NCBI GenBank assembly: GCA_007570785.1
Contig: ML664159.1
Location: 2,003,610 to 2,067,609, forward strand
Length of the DNA: 64,000 bases
Direction of reading: 5' to 3'
Source: Antilocapra americana
Taxonomy: Eukaryota; Chordata; Mammalia; Artiodactyla; Antilocapridae
Made by a program: the position numbers and the translations under genes. Within the stretch, counting starts at the first letter, position 1. The number at the start of each line of letters is the position of its first letter. Shown piece by piece: positions 36,201 to 47,777 of this stretch. The notes under the pieces were generated by a model. It had not been told where the DNA came from, ran no database searches, and was given only the letters and a program-made list of their open reading frames with translations.

Positions 36201-36712
36201 GAGAGCAGTTTGTATTCATGAGCCAAACACCAACCCCTTTATGGAGTCTGACTGTACTCTGGGTCTGCAAGGGGGCATAAGAATACCTAGTTCAGGAGAC
36301 TATGGTAAATGATATAAGACTTGTGCTGTAGATTGGACATGTGATCAGTTTTGGTCCCTCTGTCCCTTCCTCCTTCCTCCGGTGTCAACCTAGAACATAG
36401 TGAATAACACCAGTAAAATGATATCAGGGATGATAGAGGGATAGCAATAGGCTACAATGGAATCACTCTAAATTTTTAAATCAATTTTTTATACCTTAGG
36501 AAAACACTCTTGATTAGATTTTTTTGTTAAAGAGAAAGCTCTTCTTTTCTAAAAAAACAAGATGATATATATATTTCTTAGAGTGGGCACACTTTCTTTA
36601 AGTCTCTAACTCTTAGAATACCTATTTGAGAAATTACATAGAAGTATCTTTCCAGAGATATTAAAATATGAGGACATCGTTGGGTAGTTTACTATGATTT
36701 TAGACACATGCT
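33228..36712. other. Long AT-rich intergenic or intronic region with ancient repeats
   Basis: No credible coding frame. Old L1-like sequence lies at about 34560-34920 ('ctagaagtggaattaatggg'). Another ancient repeat lies at about 35340-36010. The frame at 35571-35876 has no domains. Young insertions are absent over 3.4 kb. Confidence 0.45.
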
Positions 36713-36722
36713 AGAAAGATTG

Positions 36723-37146
36723 TATGCTCAGTTGCTTCAGTCATGTCTGACTCCTTTGCAACCCTATGGACTATAGCCAGCCAGGATCCTCTGTCCATGG
36801 GATTCTCCTGTCAAGAACACTGGAGTGGAATACATCTCCCCTAAGCTGTGAGTGGGTTGCCATTTCCTCCTCCAGGAAGTTTTTCCTGGCCCAGGGATCA
36901 AACCTACGTCTCTTGTGTCTCCTGCACTGGCAGGTGGATTCTTTTTACCACTAGTGCCACCTAGGAGCTTCCCAGCCACTAGAGACATGAGTTTTATCCC
37001 TTGGTTGGGAAGATCCCCCTGAAGGAAGAACTGGCAACCCACTCCAGTATTCTTGCCTGGAGAATCCCATAGACAGAAGAACCTGGCAGGCTACAGTCCA
37101 TGGGATCACAGAAGTGTTTTGGACATGACTGAGAGACTGAGCATGC
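36723..37146. mobile_element. Inverted Bov-tA SINE dimer within one target duplication
   Basis: An antisense SINE (36723-36970) is joined to a sense SINE (about 36970-37146). AGAAAGATTG occurs at 36713-36722 and 37147-37156, outside the pair, with no duplication between them. The sense unit lacks the start of its tRNA-like head. The pair therefore looks like one insertion event. Confidence 0.85.
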
Positions 37147-37156
37147 AGAAAGATTG

Positions 37157-39261
37157 CTTCCTAGCTCATTGTCCTGTTGTTTTGAATGTCAGATTACCTC
37201 TCTAAGCCATTGCTCTTTTACTCCATGTCCAAGGTTAGTCTTTATAGTTCTATCTCTCCATATTGAATATTCTACTTCTCCTGGGGTGAGATGATATCAT
37301 GCTATGATTTTAAAATTTAGCTTAGTTTCATTTTATACAGCTTAGGTGTATTTTATATAGCTTGGTTTATTAATTTTTTACATTTACCCTTCAGCTTCCT
37401 GTGCAGCCCTGGGATTAGTCAATGATAGACACTGTACATCTTGCTTTATCTATAAGCCTCTGGGGCTACATAAACTAGGGACAGATCAACATGAGCTCTG
37501 ATGTCAGACCAACCCAGATCTGAACCTTGATTCCACTGTGCACTACCTGCAGTCACTAGCTATATGACCATGGACCTTAGTCTCCTTACTTGTAAAATGG
37601 GAATAACAATATTACACGTTCATAGAACTGGGAGGATTGAATAAGATATCTATTAAAGTTTTAGCATGGTGTTAAGTGCAAAGGAAGGGCCCTTCAGCAA
37701 ATTCTGTTATCACCATTCTCCTCTGGAGTTCCATCAGCTTTCATCCATGACTTTACCTCCACAGTCTTCCTGTCTCTGGCTTCCTTCCATGTGTTCTCTG
37801 AGCCTGGGAAAATTCCTCATCTCTAGGAGAAAGATCTTAACATGCTGCTTCCTTCCCTGCTTCACTGAGAACTCCACTCTTCTAAGATTTTCTTTTACCT
37901 CCTCATTTAAAATCTTTTCTGATTAGTAAGGATGAATCCATCGTCTTTGGAATAGAGAGGCCTGGGGCTTAAAGTCTGGCTCTATTGCTGACTGTGTGGA
38001 TTTCAGCAAATTCTGTCCTATCTCTGAGCCTCAACTTATTCACCTGTATGGTGAAAATAAAAACATCTGCATTTTCTATGTTCTAGGATTTTAAAGGTTA
38101 GATCCAATAATTTGTGTAAAAATCCTTGATATGCTTTAAACCACTATCTTTATATAAATGATATATAGATTATTTACATATAAACTATAACTACTATATA
38201 TATGCTATTTTATTATTTTTATAACCTTCTGTTCTGAGACAGTGGCTCTAATTCAGTCTAGAATATGGCTTGAGAGCATGGTTACCCCTAATCTGCTTTC
38301 CAGTAAACACAGGGATAGATACAGCTATACTTCTCTCCCAGACCCTGGCCAGGATTTCTTGGGTACACTGCAAACACTGTAGCATTTGCCTTCCTCTCCT
38401 AATATCAGCAACTGCTTGCTGAATATCTATTATATACCCAACACTTTCCTTACATTATTCAATTTAATTTTTTCTAATAATCTGTGGTGTGATTATTTTG
38501 TTTTAATCATTGCCACTTTATGGGAGAAAACTGAAATTTAGCCAAGACCCTCCCCATGGTTAGATTCAACTAAGTAATAGAAACAGCATGTGAACCTGGA
38601 TAGTGGGCTACAGACGTCACCTCTTAATTCTTGAATCTTTCCTCCCTGAATTTGGGTTGATTTTAGATCATTCTGAGATGTCACATTAGTAATTTCACCT
38701 TTTCACTTAATGTGAGATGTGAGAATCACAGCATCCCCTCCTCATGTAAGGTCCTTGTCGTTGCCCTGAAAACAACTGGGAGATGTCAGGGAGCAGCTCA
38801 GATGGGGAGGAAGTCACTCTGGTGGAGAGCAAAGGGCTGAGCAATAGAGTGGACTATGGATTGCAGTATTTCTTCAGGCTTTTCTCCATCGAAAGAGCTA
38901 TGTAAGAAAGAGGTCCTGGAGGTGCCCAAGTGTCATCCTCTATTAGATGAATTTAGCTTAATTTCAGATTTTAGGTTTGAGTCAGAGTCTTTGGCCATCT
39001 CCCTCTCACACCAACTCTAAAAGGATGCAGAGGTTATGCAGGAACAGCTATTGAAGTCCTTCCAGTTTTAGATTATGGTTGTCACTAAATGGCATGTGTT
39101 AATGTTCTACAAGATTTTCACTGTTGTATTATATGCTTTTACTCTGTAGGTGGAGGAAATGGCATAGTTTCGAGGAGCCCTCGCTAACACTTCTTTGGAG
39201 ATGACAGTTGAAACAATATCTGCTTTCATCAACAGCCTCTCTATCTATATGAAATGCTATC
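37157..39261. other. Intergenic region with MIR remnants
   Basis: MIR-like cores occur at about 37500-37680 ('ccttacttgtaaaatgggaa'), 37950-38090 ('gactgtgtggatttcagcaa') and, in antisense, about 38400-38560. No gene is visible. Confidence 0.5.
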
Positions 39262-41013
39262 AGTTCAGTTCAGTTCAGTCACTCAGTCATGTCTGACTGT
39301 TTGTGACCCCATGGGCTGCAGCATGCCAGGCCTCCTTGTCCATCACCAACTCACAGAGTTTACTTTAACTCATGTCCATTGAGTCAGTGATGCCATCTAA
39401 CCATCTCATCCTCTGTCGTCCCTTCTCCTCCCACCTTCAGTCTTTCCCAGCGTCAAGGTCTTTTCAAATGAGTCAGTTCTTTGCATCAGGTGGCCAAAGT
39501 ATTGGTGTTTCAGCTTCAACATCAGTCCTTTCAATGAACATTCAGGACTGATTTCCTTTAGGATGGACTGGTTGGATGACCTTGCAGTCCAAGGGACTCT
39601 CAAGAGTCTTCTCCAACACCACAGTTCAAAAGCATCAATTCTTTGGCTCTCAGCTTTCTTTATAGTCTAACTCTCACATCCATACATGACTACTGGAGAA
39701 ATCAAAGCTTTGACTAGATGGACCTTTGTTGGCAAAGTAATGTCTCTGCTTTTTAACATGCTGTCTAGGTTAGTTATAACTTTTCTTCCAAGAAGCAAGC
39801 GTCTTTTAATTTCATGTCTGATGTCACCGTCTGCAGTGATTTTGGAACCCCCAAAATAAAGTCAGCCACTGTTTACACTGTTTCCCCATCTATTTATCAT
39901 GAAGTGATGGGACTGGATGCCATGATCTTAGTTTTCTGAATGTTGAGTCTTAAGCCAACATTTTCACTCTCCTCTTTCACTTTTATCAAGAGATTCTTTA
40001 GTTCTTCTTTGCTTTCTGCCATAAGGGTGGTGTCATCTGCATATCTGAGGTTATTGATATTTCTCCCTTCAATCTTGATTCCAGCTTGTGCTTCATCCAG
40101 CTCAACGTTTCTCTTGATGTATTCTGAGTATAAGTTAAATAAGCAGGGTGACAATATACAGCCTTGATGTACTCCTTTCCTAGTTTGGAACCAGTCCATT
40201 GTTCCATGTCCAGTTCTAACTGTGGCTTCTTGACCTGCATGCAGGTTTCTCAGGAGGCAGTTAGGTGGTCTGGTATTCCCATCTTTTCCAGAATTTTCCA
40301 CAAATTGTTGTGGTCCACACAGTCAAAGGCTTTGGCATAGTCAATAATGCAGAAGTAGATATTTTTCTGAAACTCTCTTGCTTTTTCAATGAGACAAAGG
40401 ATGTTGGCGATTTGATCTCTGGTTCCTCTGCCTTTTCTAAATGCAACTTGAACATCTGGAAGTTCATGGTTCACATACTGTTGAATCCTACTTTGGAGAA
40501 TTTTGAGCATTATTTTGCTAGCATATGAGATGAGTGCAACTGTAGGTAGTTTGAACATTCCTTGGCATTGCCTTTCTTAGGGATTTGAATGAAAACTGAC
40601 CTTTTCCTGTCCTGTGGCCATTGCTGAGTTTTCCAAATTTGCTGACATATTGAGTGCAGCACTTTCACTGCATCATCTTTTAGGATTTGAAATAGCTCAA
40701 CAGGAATTCCATCACCTCCACTAGCTTTGTTTGTAGTGATGCTTCCTAAGGCCCACTTGACTTCACATTCTAAGATGTCTGACTCTAGGTGAGTGATCAC
40801 ACCATTGTGGCTGTCTGGGTCATGAGGATATTTTTTGCATAGTTCTATGTATTCTTGCCACCTCGTCTTAATGTCTTCTGCTTTTGTTAGGTCCATACCA
40901 TTTTCATCCTTTATTGGGCCCAACTTTGCACGAAATGTTCCCTTGATATCTCTAATTTTCTTGAAGAGATCTCTAGTCTTTCCCATTCTGTTGTTTTCCT
41001 CTATTTCTTTGCA
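39262..41013 (-). mobile_element. BovB LINE, 5'-truncated, minus strand
   Basis: The 3' end lies at 39262 with CAGTT repeats. Interrupted minus-strand frames encode reverse transcriptase pieces: 40510-41016 (N-terminal RT with ASGGDGIPVELF), 40250-40558 (FDCVDHNNLWKILEKMG) and 39897-40301, which keeps the catalytic RYADDTTLMAES. Frameshifts separate them, so the copy is inactive. Its 5' end faces another BovB starting at about 41028. Confidence 0.92.
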
Positions 41014-41027
41014 CACAAGGTGTGTTC

Positions 41028-41877
41028 ATTCACCTAGAGCCGGACATCCTGGAATGCTTTAGGAAGCATCACTATGAACAAAGCTAGTGGAGGTGATGGA
41101 ATTCCTATTGAGCTATTTCAAATCCTAAAAGGTGATGCTGTGAAAGTGCTACACTCACTATGCCAGCAAATTTGGAAAACTCAGCAGTGGCCACAGGACT
41201 GGAAAAGGTCAGTTTTCATTCCAATCCCAAAGAAAGGCAATGCCAAAGAATGCTCAAACTACCACACAATTGTACTCATCTCACACACTAGTAAAGTAAT
41301 GCTCAAAATTCTCCTAGCCAGGCTTCAACAATATGTGAACTGTGAACCATCAGATGTTCAAGCTGGTTTTAGAAAAGGCAGAGGAACCAGAGATCAAATT
41401 GCCAACATCCACTGGCTCATCAAAAAAGCAAGAGAGTTCCAGAAAAACATCTACTTCTGCATTATTGACTATGCCAAACCCTTTGACTGTGTGGATCACA
41501 ATAAACTGTGGAAAATTCTGAAAAAGATGGGAATATCAGACCACCTGACTTGCCTCTTGAGAAACCTGCATGCAGGTCAAGAAGCAACAATCAGAACTGG
41601 ACAGGGAACAACAGACTGGTTCCAAATAGTAAAAGGAGTACATCAAGGCTGTATATTGTCACCCTGCTTATTTAACTTATATGCAGAGTATATTGTGAGA
41701 AATGCTGGGCTGAATGAAGCACAAGCTGGAAGCAATATTGCTGGGAGAAAAGTCAGTAACCTCAGATATGGAGATGACACCACCCTTATGGCAGAAAACG
41801 AAGAAGAACTAAGGAGCCTCTTGATGAAAATGAAAGAGGAGAGTGAAAAAGTTAGGTTAAAGCTCAACATTTAAAAA
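41028..41877 (+). mobile_element. BovB LINE reverse-transcriptase part, plus strand
   Basis: A 266-codon frame at 41074-41874 covers most of the RT (ASGGDGIPIELF, IPIPKKGNAKECSNYHTI, FRKGRGTRDQIANIH, GVHQGCILSPCLFNLYAEY). The catalytic box reads RYGDD instead of the usual RYADD. The frame ends where an L1 is inserted after KLNI. A deletion of roughly 16 bases near 41060 removes sequence usually found between 'ggaatg' and 'ccttaggaagcatcac'. Confidence 0.92.
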
Positions 41878-42792
41878 AATTCATTTGAAGCAATTCTACT
41901 CAGATGGACGAAACTGGAGCCCATTATCCAGAGTGAAGTAAGCCAGAAGCAAAAACAACAATACAGTATATTAACGCATATATATGGAATTTAGAAAGAC
42001 GGTAACGAGAACCCAACATGCGAGACAACAAAAGGAACGCAGATGTATAGAATAGACTCGTGGACTTTGTGGATGAGGGTAAGGGTGGAATGATATGGGA
42101 GAAGGGCATTGAAGCATGTTAATTGTCATGTGTCTAATCAATCGCCAGCCCCGAGCATCAATCCTGGGCTGGCNNNNNNNNNNNNNNNNNNNNNNNNNNN
42201 NNNNNNNNNNNNNNNNNNNNNNNNNNNNNNNNNNNNNNNNNNNNNNNNNNNNNNNNNNNNNNNNNNNNNNNNNNNNNNNNNNNNNNNNNNNNNNNNNNNN
42301 NNNNNNNNNNNNNNNNNNNNNNNNNNNNNNNNNNNNNNNNNNNNNNNNNNNNNNNNNNNNNNNNNNNNNNNNNNNNNNNNNNNNNNNNNNNNNNNNNNNN
42401 NNNNNNNNNNNNNNNNNNNNNNNNNNNNNNNNNNNNNNNNNNNNNNNNNNNNNNNNNNNNNNNNNNNNNNNNNNNNNNNNNNNNNNNNNNNNNNNNNNNN
42501 NNNNNNNNNNNNNNNNNNNNNNNNNNNNNNNNNNNNNNNNNNNNNNNNNNNNNNNNNNNNNNNNNNNNNNNNNGTGGACTTTGTGGATGAGGGTAAGGGT
42601 GGAATGATATGGGAGAAGGGCATTGAAGCATGTTAATTGTCATGTGTCTAATCAATCGCCAGCCCAGGATTGATGCTCGGGACTGGTGCAGCGAGATTTC
42701 CCGGGGGGGAGGGAGGAGGGAGGGGGGACCCGGAGGGGAAGCATATGTAAACCCATGGTGATATCATGACAATGTATGGCAAAAACAATTAA

Positions 42793-42820
<28 letters not shown>
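41878..42820 (+). mobile_element. L1 3' end inserted in BovB, containing an assembly gap
   Basis: A short 5'-truncated L1 begins near TTCATTTGAAGCAATTCTAC and carries the L1 3' UTR with its G-rich run (42700-42730) and an A-rich tail (42785-42820). BovB sequence resumes at about 42821 with 'aaaactaagatcgtggcatc', exactly where the left half stopped, so the L1 is the younger element. N bases fill 42174-42573. Confidence 0.88.
42174..42573. other. Assembly gap (400 N)
   Basis: Exactly 400 N. The sequence from GTGGACTTTGTGGATGAGGG to TCTAATCAATCGCCAGCCC appears on both sides. The last 25 or so bases before the gap run in the reverse-complement direction relative to the right side, as in a folded-back contig end. 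Confidence 0.95.
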
Positions 42821-42823
<3 letters not shown>

Positions 42824-43482
42824 ACTAAGATCGTGGCATCTGGTCCATCACTTCATGGCAAATAAATGGAGAAACAGTGGAAATAGTGACAGACTTTATT
42901 TTTGGGGGCTCCAAAATCACTGCAGATGGTGACCGCAGCCATGAAATTAAAAGATTCTTGCTCCTTGGAAGAACAGTTATGACCACCCTAGATAGCATAT
43001 GAAAAAGCAGAGACATTACTTTGCCAACAAAGGTCTGTCTAGTCAAGTCTATGGTTTTTCCAGTAGTCATGTATGGATGTGAAAGTTGGACTATAAAGAA
43101 AGCTGAGAGCCAAAGAATTAATGCTTTTGAACTGTGGTGTTGGAGAAGACTCTTGAGAGTCCCTTGGACTGCATGGAGATCAAACCAGTCCTTCCTAAAT
43201 GTGATCAATCCTGAGTGTTCTTTGAAAGGACTGATAATGAAGCTGAAGCCTGATGCGAAGAACTGATTTATGTGAAAAGACCCTGATACTGAGAAAGATT
43301 GAAGGCAGGAGAAAAGGGAATGACAGAGGATAAGATGGATGGATAGCATCACTGGCTCAATGGATGTGAATTTGAGTAAGCTCCAGGAGTCAGTGATAGA
43401 CTGGGAAGCCTGGCGTGCTGCAGTCCACGGGGTCACAAAGAGTCAGACACAACTGAGTGACTGAACTAAACTGAACTGATTT
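42821..43482 (+). mobile_element. BovB LINE 3' end, continuation after the nested L1
   Basis: This continues the BovB of 41028-41877: 'tttatttttgggggctccaa', 'gagacattactttgccaaca', 'ctcttgagagtcccttggac', to the 'ctgaactaaactgaactg' 3' end at 43482. A 203-codon minus-strand frame across it is an antisense shadow. Confidence 0.9.
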
Positions 43483-44466
43483 GTTTTCACTGATTATGAG
43501 AAAAGATTTCTTATCTGTCCTGGCTAATCTTTGGAACTTCTTCATTCAGGTGGTAAACCTAGCTGTTGTTAAATAAATCATGAAGCTTCACTGACCTGAT
43601 ATAAGAAAGTTTTATTTCCTTGTCATGTAAGTGTTATCAAGAATAGGAAGTTTCAATTAGGTCAGATCCAGGCCCAGGTTGATAAAGTTTCATCATCTTC
43701 ACCTTTTGTTTACTAAGCTGACTGGTAGCTGAGTGTTGACATCGGTCCAGAATACAGGAGAATATGCAGGATGATGTGTAGAATCACTTTAAGTGGCAGC
43801 TGTAGGTAAAAGTAACATTGACTGGAATTCAGTCACATGACTATACCTAACTAACTGCAAGGGAGGCTGGGAATCATAGAACACATGTGTGGCTAGGAAG
43901 AGCGAAAAACAGGCAAGGTGAACAGCAGGCCAGTCCCTGCCACCGAGCCATGGTCAATGCAGAGTAAAGGAGGTGTTGAGGTAGAGTCTGGCGGTTTCCT
44001 ATAACAGGGAGGGGCTAAGGCACTCCTTTCCTTTCAACATTTTCCCTCTCATTCGGACCCTGACTCACTGACCTGGCCTTTGCCACAGAGTGGGTAAATC
44101 TCTTATGACTTCTCTGCTTGGACCGCACTTCCTTGTTTTACTGAGAAGGTCGATGGCCCTTCAGAAAACTGTAGATGGTGATGTGATATCAGCTTGGCAG
44201 GCGCTTGGAACACAGCCTTGCAAATGTTAACTCATGAGTGGTTAGCTCCCATTTTGAACCTCTCAGAGTTTTTTCTTTTTTTAATTGCCCTAAGAATCAT
44301 GTATGGCTGAGTAAGCCAGGAGCCTCCCTACAGCTCCTCTGCTGCGGGATTGTGAGCAGTGCAACAGGTCATCCCTTTCCATGGCAGCAGCCAAGGGCCC
44401 TGGCTGGCAGCTCATGGGGCAGAATCAGGCCCAAAGGCCAGGGAGCCCTGTTGAGAACCAAGAGAA
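43483..44466. other. Unassigned intergenic sequence
   Basis: About 1 kb without transposon landmarks. The frame at 44238-44489 has no domains and runs into an L1 fragment. I see no gene. Confidence 0.4.
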
Positions 44467-44715
44467 ATGAATCGCCAGCCCAGGTTTGATGCACGATACG
44501 GGGTGCTCAGGCCTGGTGCACCGGGATGACCCAGAGGGATGGAATCGGGAGGGAGGTGGGAGGGGGGTTCTGGAAGGGGAACACATGTACACCCATGGCG
44601 GATTCATGTCAATGTATGGCAAAACCAATACAATAATGTAAATAAATAAATAAAAATAAAAAATAAATAAAATAAAATAAATTAAAAAAGAAAAAAAAGA
44701 AAGAAAGAAAAAAAG
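44467..44715 (+). mobile_element. L1 3' UTR fragment with A-rich tail
   Basis: Starts at 'atcgccagcccaggtttgat', contains the G-rich run (44545-44570) and 'caatgtatggcaaaaccaat', and ends in an (AAAT)n/(AAAG)n tail. Only the last 200 or so bases of L1 are present. Confidence 0.88.
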
Positions 44716-44796
44716 CTCACTTATTCAGTCTGTTATTTCAGACTGGCCAGGTGTGTGTTTTTCAAAGGAGCATCTAGGGGAGTATGTTCATTCAAA

Positions 44797-44868
44797 CAAT
44801 GTCAATGTATGGCAAAATCAACACAATAATGTAAAGAAAATAAATAAATAAATAAATATAAAAAAACC
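44797..44868 (+). mobile_element. Very short L1 3' end
   Basis: Only 'gtcaatgtatggcaaaatca', 'acacaataatgtaaag' and an (AAAT)n tail are present, so it is a roughly 70-base L1 insertion of the kind that ends soon after priming. It lies about 80 bases from the previous L1 fragment. Confidence 0.75.
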
Positions 44869-47318
44869 AATGTAATCATTACATCTGTTTTTCTGAAATG
44901 CACTTGCAGGTCTCTTGCAGATAAGCCTAACAGCAGGGTGCACCATGGTTTTGAATATAATATCATTAAGAAAAACTGCATATCATTTAAGATGGCATTC
45001 ATTTTCTATCTCAATATCCTCTCACAAGATACATGCACAGTTTTGTGTGGAAGGGTGAGCAATTTGAGGAAAAATTAGTTAAGATAATTTGGGTTGTACT
45101 TAAGAGTCTCTTTTTTCATATTACAAATTTGAAATATTTCACTTAAAAAATGAAAGCCCAAAGTGCATTTTGTAGCTTAATCCTAATGTTTCATTTGATT
45201 ACAGCAATGAACATTAGATATGAAACAAATTGTCCACAAGGGCTGTTGAATTATTTAATAACCTCTGGGATTCAGGAGGTAACAGTCAGCATAAACAATT
45301 CCACAAGTGCAGTACGTTAGAAAGATCAGCTCTTTCTGTCTCCAGACTTAGTAATTCGGATGATGTGACTATCCAAACAGCAGTTGCTTATTGAACAAAA
45401 TATTAAATGCTGAAGTCTGTTTGAAATACTTTTAGGTTCAAGATGATCATTTATCTAAAAAATGGCCAATAAATATTAAGTGTAAATGTTTTTTAAAAGT
45501 ATTTTCAGTTGAATTAATTTCCAATGAAGTCAGTATTCAGAATTCAAGACACTCTTTTATTACCATATATGTAATATCGATAGAATCAAACTAGAAAATT
45601 AAATAGAAATGCATTCAAGAGTTTTGTTCATTTCTGGGGATATGGAGATATGTGAGACAGGCTTCTTTCCCTGAATAATCTTGAAGTCTTCTCAGGGAAG
45701 AAGACAGGTCCACTGTATGTTTTTACTGGTAAGATGTTTGAAATGTGAATGAAGTGCTATGGAAATAAAGAAACAGTTCTACCAGGAGATGGGGAGATAG
45801 GAAAGAAATATCAGGGAATAATACATCATTTCAATTGGACTCTTATAAGAATGTGCAGGATTTTGTGGGGATGTGAACCAGCAAAGGGGCAGGTGGGAAA
45901 GGGGCAAGGGAAAGAAGTGTGTAGTCTATGGCTCAAAAACAAAGTTGACTTTTTCCTAGGCTAGGAACCAACTAAGCCACTAAGTTACTAGTAATGGGGG
46001 AAAAGTTTGTGAGAATGGATGAGATAATATTTCTAAATGCAGAAAATAATTCACAGTTAGGCCTTGTTCATTTAACATTGTCAGAGAACGAACATTTTGA
46101 CTCACGTTATTTTCCCCAGTACCTGAAGCTTTCTAATTTAACTGTCAAAGTTTTAACTTTTTAAACCTGAAGAAGCAGTTTGACAGCTCTAGTTTATCTT
46201 GACAAATGTCAACTATTGTGCTACGTTAAAATGTCCTCAGGGACTATTAAGGCCTATAGATCTATTTGCCTTGAAAATTAGAGGCTTCATTTTGTTATTT
46301 TGCTTTTAAATGTTGGCCTCTGTATTTTCCCCCTCCATTGCTCTTTCTGTATACTTACCTTGTTGTAGATTTTCTTTGCTCCCGTCAGGATCCCTGCCTC
46401 TAATAGGCCTTTTCATCTAATTTGCTATCTTTACTCTGCTGAGGAATGGAAAATAACAAAATCTGTCTTTCTTGAATAATGATCAAGAAGGAGTGGGTTT
46501 ATCAATTGAGGTACTCTCCTAGGAGGTTTGAAATGTGGGCTTTGTGATATATTGTGTGTTCATTTATAGATTCTTGATGATGTTCTTATCTAGCAAGTTT
46601 TCTGAAAAGGTGACCTCTAAAAAAAATCAGTTGTGGCTTTATTTGAATTAACACTGAAATCTGTTTGGAAAAATGCCAACTGCTAGAAGGGCCTCCCATT
46701 GAAGTTTATCTTGGAATAACCCTTAGAGACGTTAGAAAAGCAAAACCATGTAGGACACAATTTTTCAAAATGTTGACGGGATACTTGTACTCCCAATTTG
46801 AAAAATTTCCCAGCTGAAAAGAACATTCTATCATAAAGTAAGCAAAGTGAATCTCTTCATTTGTCTTCCATAGCAGAAGCACACGGAGGGTTTTTTCAGT
46901 GGATTGTTTTTCAACAGGATTGCCTTGGAACTTTGGTCAGTGATAAACATTTACAATTATGAAACCTTGAAATGATATTTCAAGAAGCAATGTAATACAT
47001 AAACTGGTTTAGTGTTTTTAACTCTGAGGGGGTAGTATTATTTTCCCCATTTTTCTGAGAAAGAAACTAAAAACTCAGCACTCATATCACAGAGTAGTAT
47101 CTTCTTGGGCAAGGCTTTAAGCCCCTGACCATCTGACCTCTAAGCTCCTGGAAACTTATCCTTTACTCCAGTCCTTACAGTAACTGACTCTTAATGTTGT
47201 CAATTTACCTAGATGTTTCTTTTCTTATTGGTAAGACAAGAGAATCGAACCAGCTGATTTCAAACATTTCTTACAGTTTCAACAGAATCATAGATTTTTT
47301 TTTTAGATAATCTTCGAT
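44869..47318. other. AT-rich unique region with an ancient MIR-like piece
   Basis: Nearly free of young repeats. Antisense MIR-like sequence lies at about 47030-47170 ('ccccatttttctgagaaaga'). No credible coding frame. Confidence 0.45.
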
Positions 47319-47337
47319 AAGTGCCTGGATAATCTTA

Positions 47338-47560
47338 GGGCTTCCCAGGTGGTGCTAGTGGTAAAGAACCTGCCTGCTGATGCAGGAGACATAAGAGATG
47401 CATGTTTGATCCCTAGGTCAGAAAGATCCCCTGGAGGAGGAAATGGCAACCTCCTCCAATATTGTTACCTGGAGAATCCCAAGGACAGAGGAACCTGGAG
47501 GGCTACGGTCCATAGGGTCACAAGGAGTCAGACAGGACTGAAGCAACTTAGCATGCATGC
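47338..47560 (+). mobile_element. Bov-tA SINE, first of a tandem pair
   Basis: GGGCTTCCCAGGTGGTGCTA head, Bov-A body and GCATGCATGC tail. AAGTGCCTGGA is found at 47319-47329 and again at 47561-47571. Confidence 0.9.
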
Positions 47561-47571
47561 AAGTGCCTGGA

Positions 47572-47777
47572 GGGGCTTCCCAGGTGGTGCTAAGAATCTA
47601 CGTGCAATGCAGGAGACATGGATTTGATCCCTGGGTTGGGAAGATCTCCTGGAGAAGGAAATGGCAACATACTCCAGTATTCTTACCTGGAAAATTCCAT
47701 GGACAGAGGAGCCTGGCAGATTACAGTCCGTGGAGTCACAAAGTTGGACATGATTTAGTGACTAAGCACTCAAGCAC
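47572..47777 (+). mobile_element. Bov-tA SINE, second of a tandem pair
   Basis: It begins directly after the AAGTGCCTGGA repeat that closes the first SINE and ends near AAGTGCTTAGA (diverged). It thus inserted at, or duplicated again, the first element's 3' target repeat. Part of the tRNA-like head is deleted after 'ggtggtgct'. Confidence 0.88.

Noticed and set aside
42109..42655. Four frames of about 160-175 codons
   Set aside because: They consist almost entirely of the second 400-N gap.
42825..43436. 203-codon minus-strand frame
   Set aside because: It is the antisense of the BovB 3' region; the same antisense peptide (FTFIKRLFSSS, ILIPACASSSP types) recurs wherever BovB occurs.
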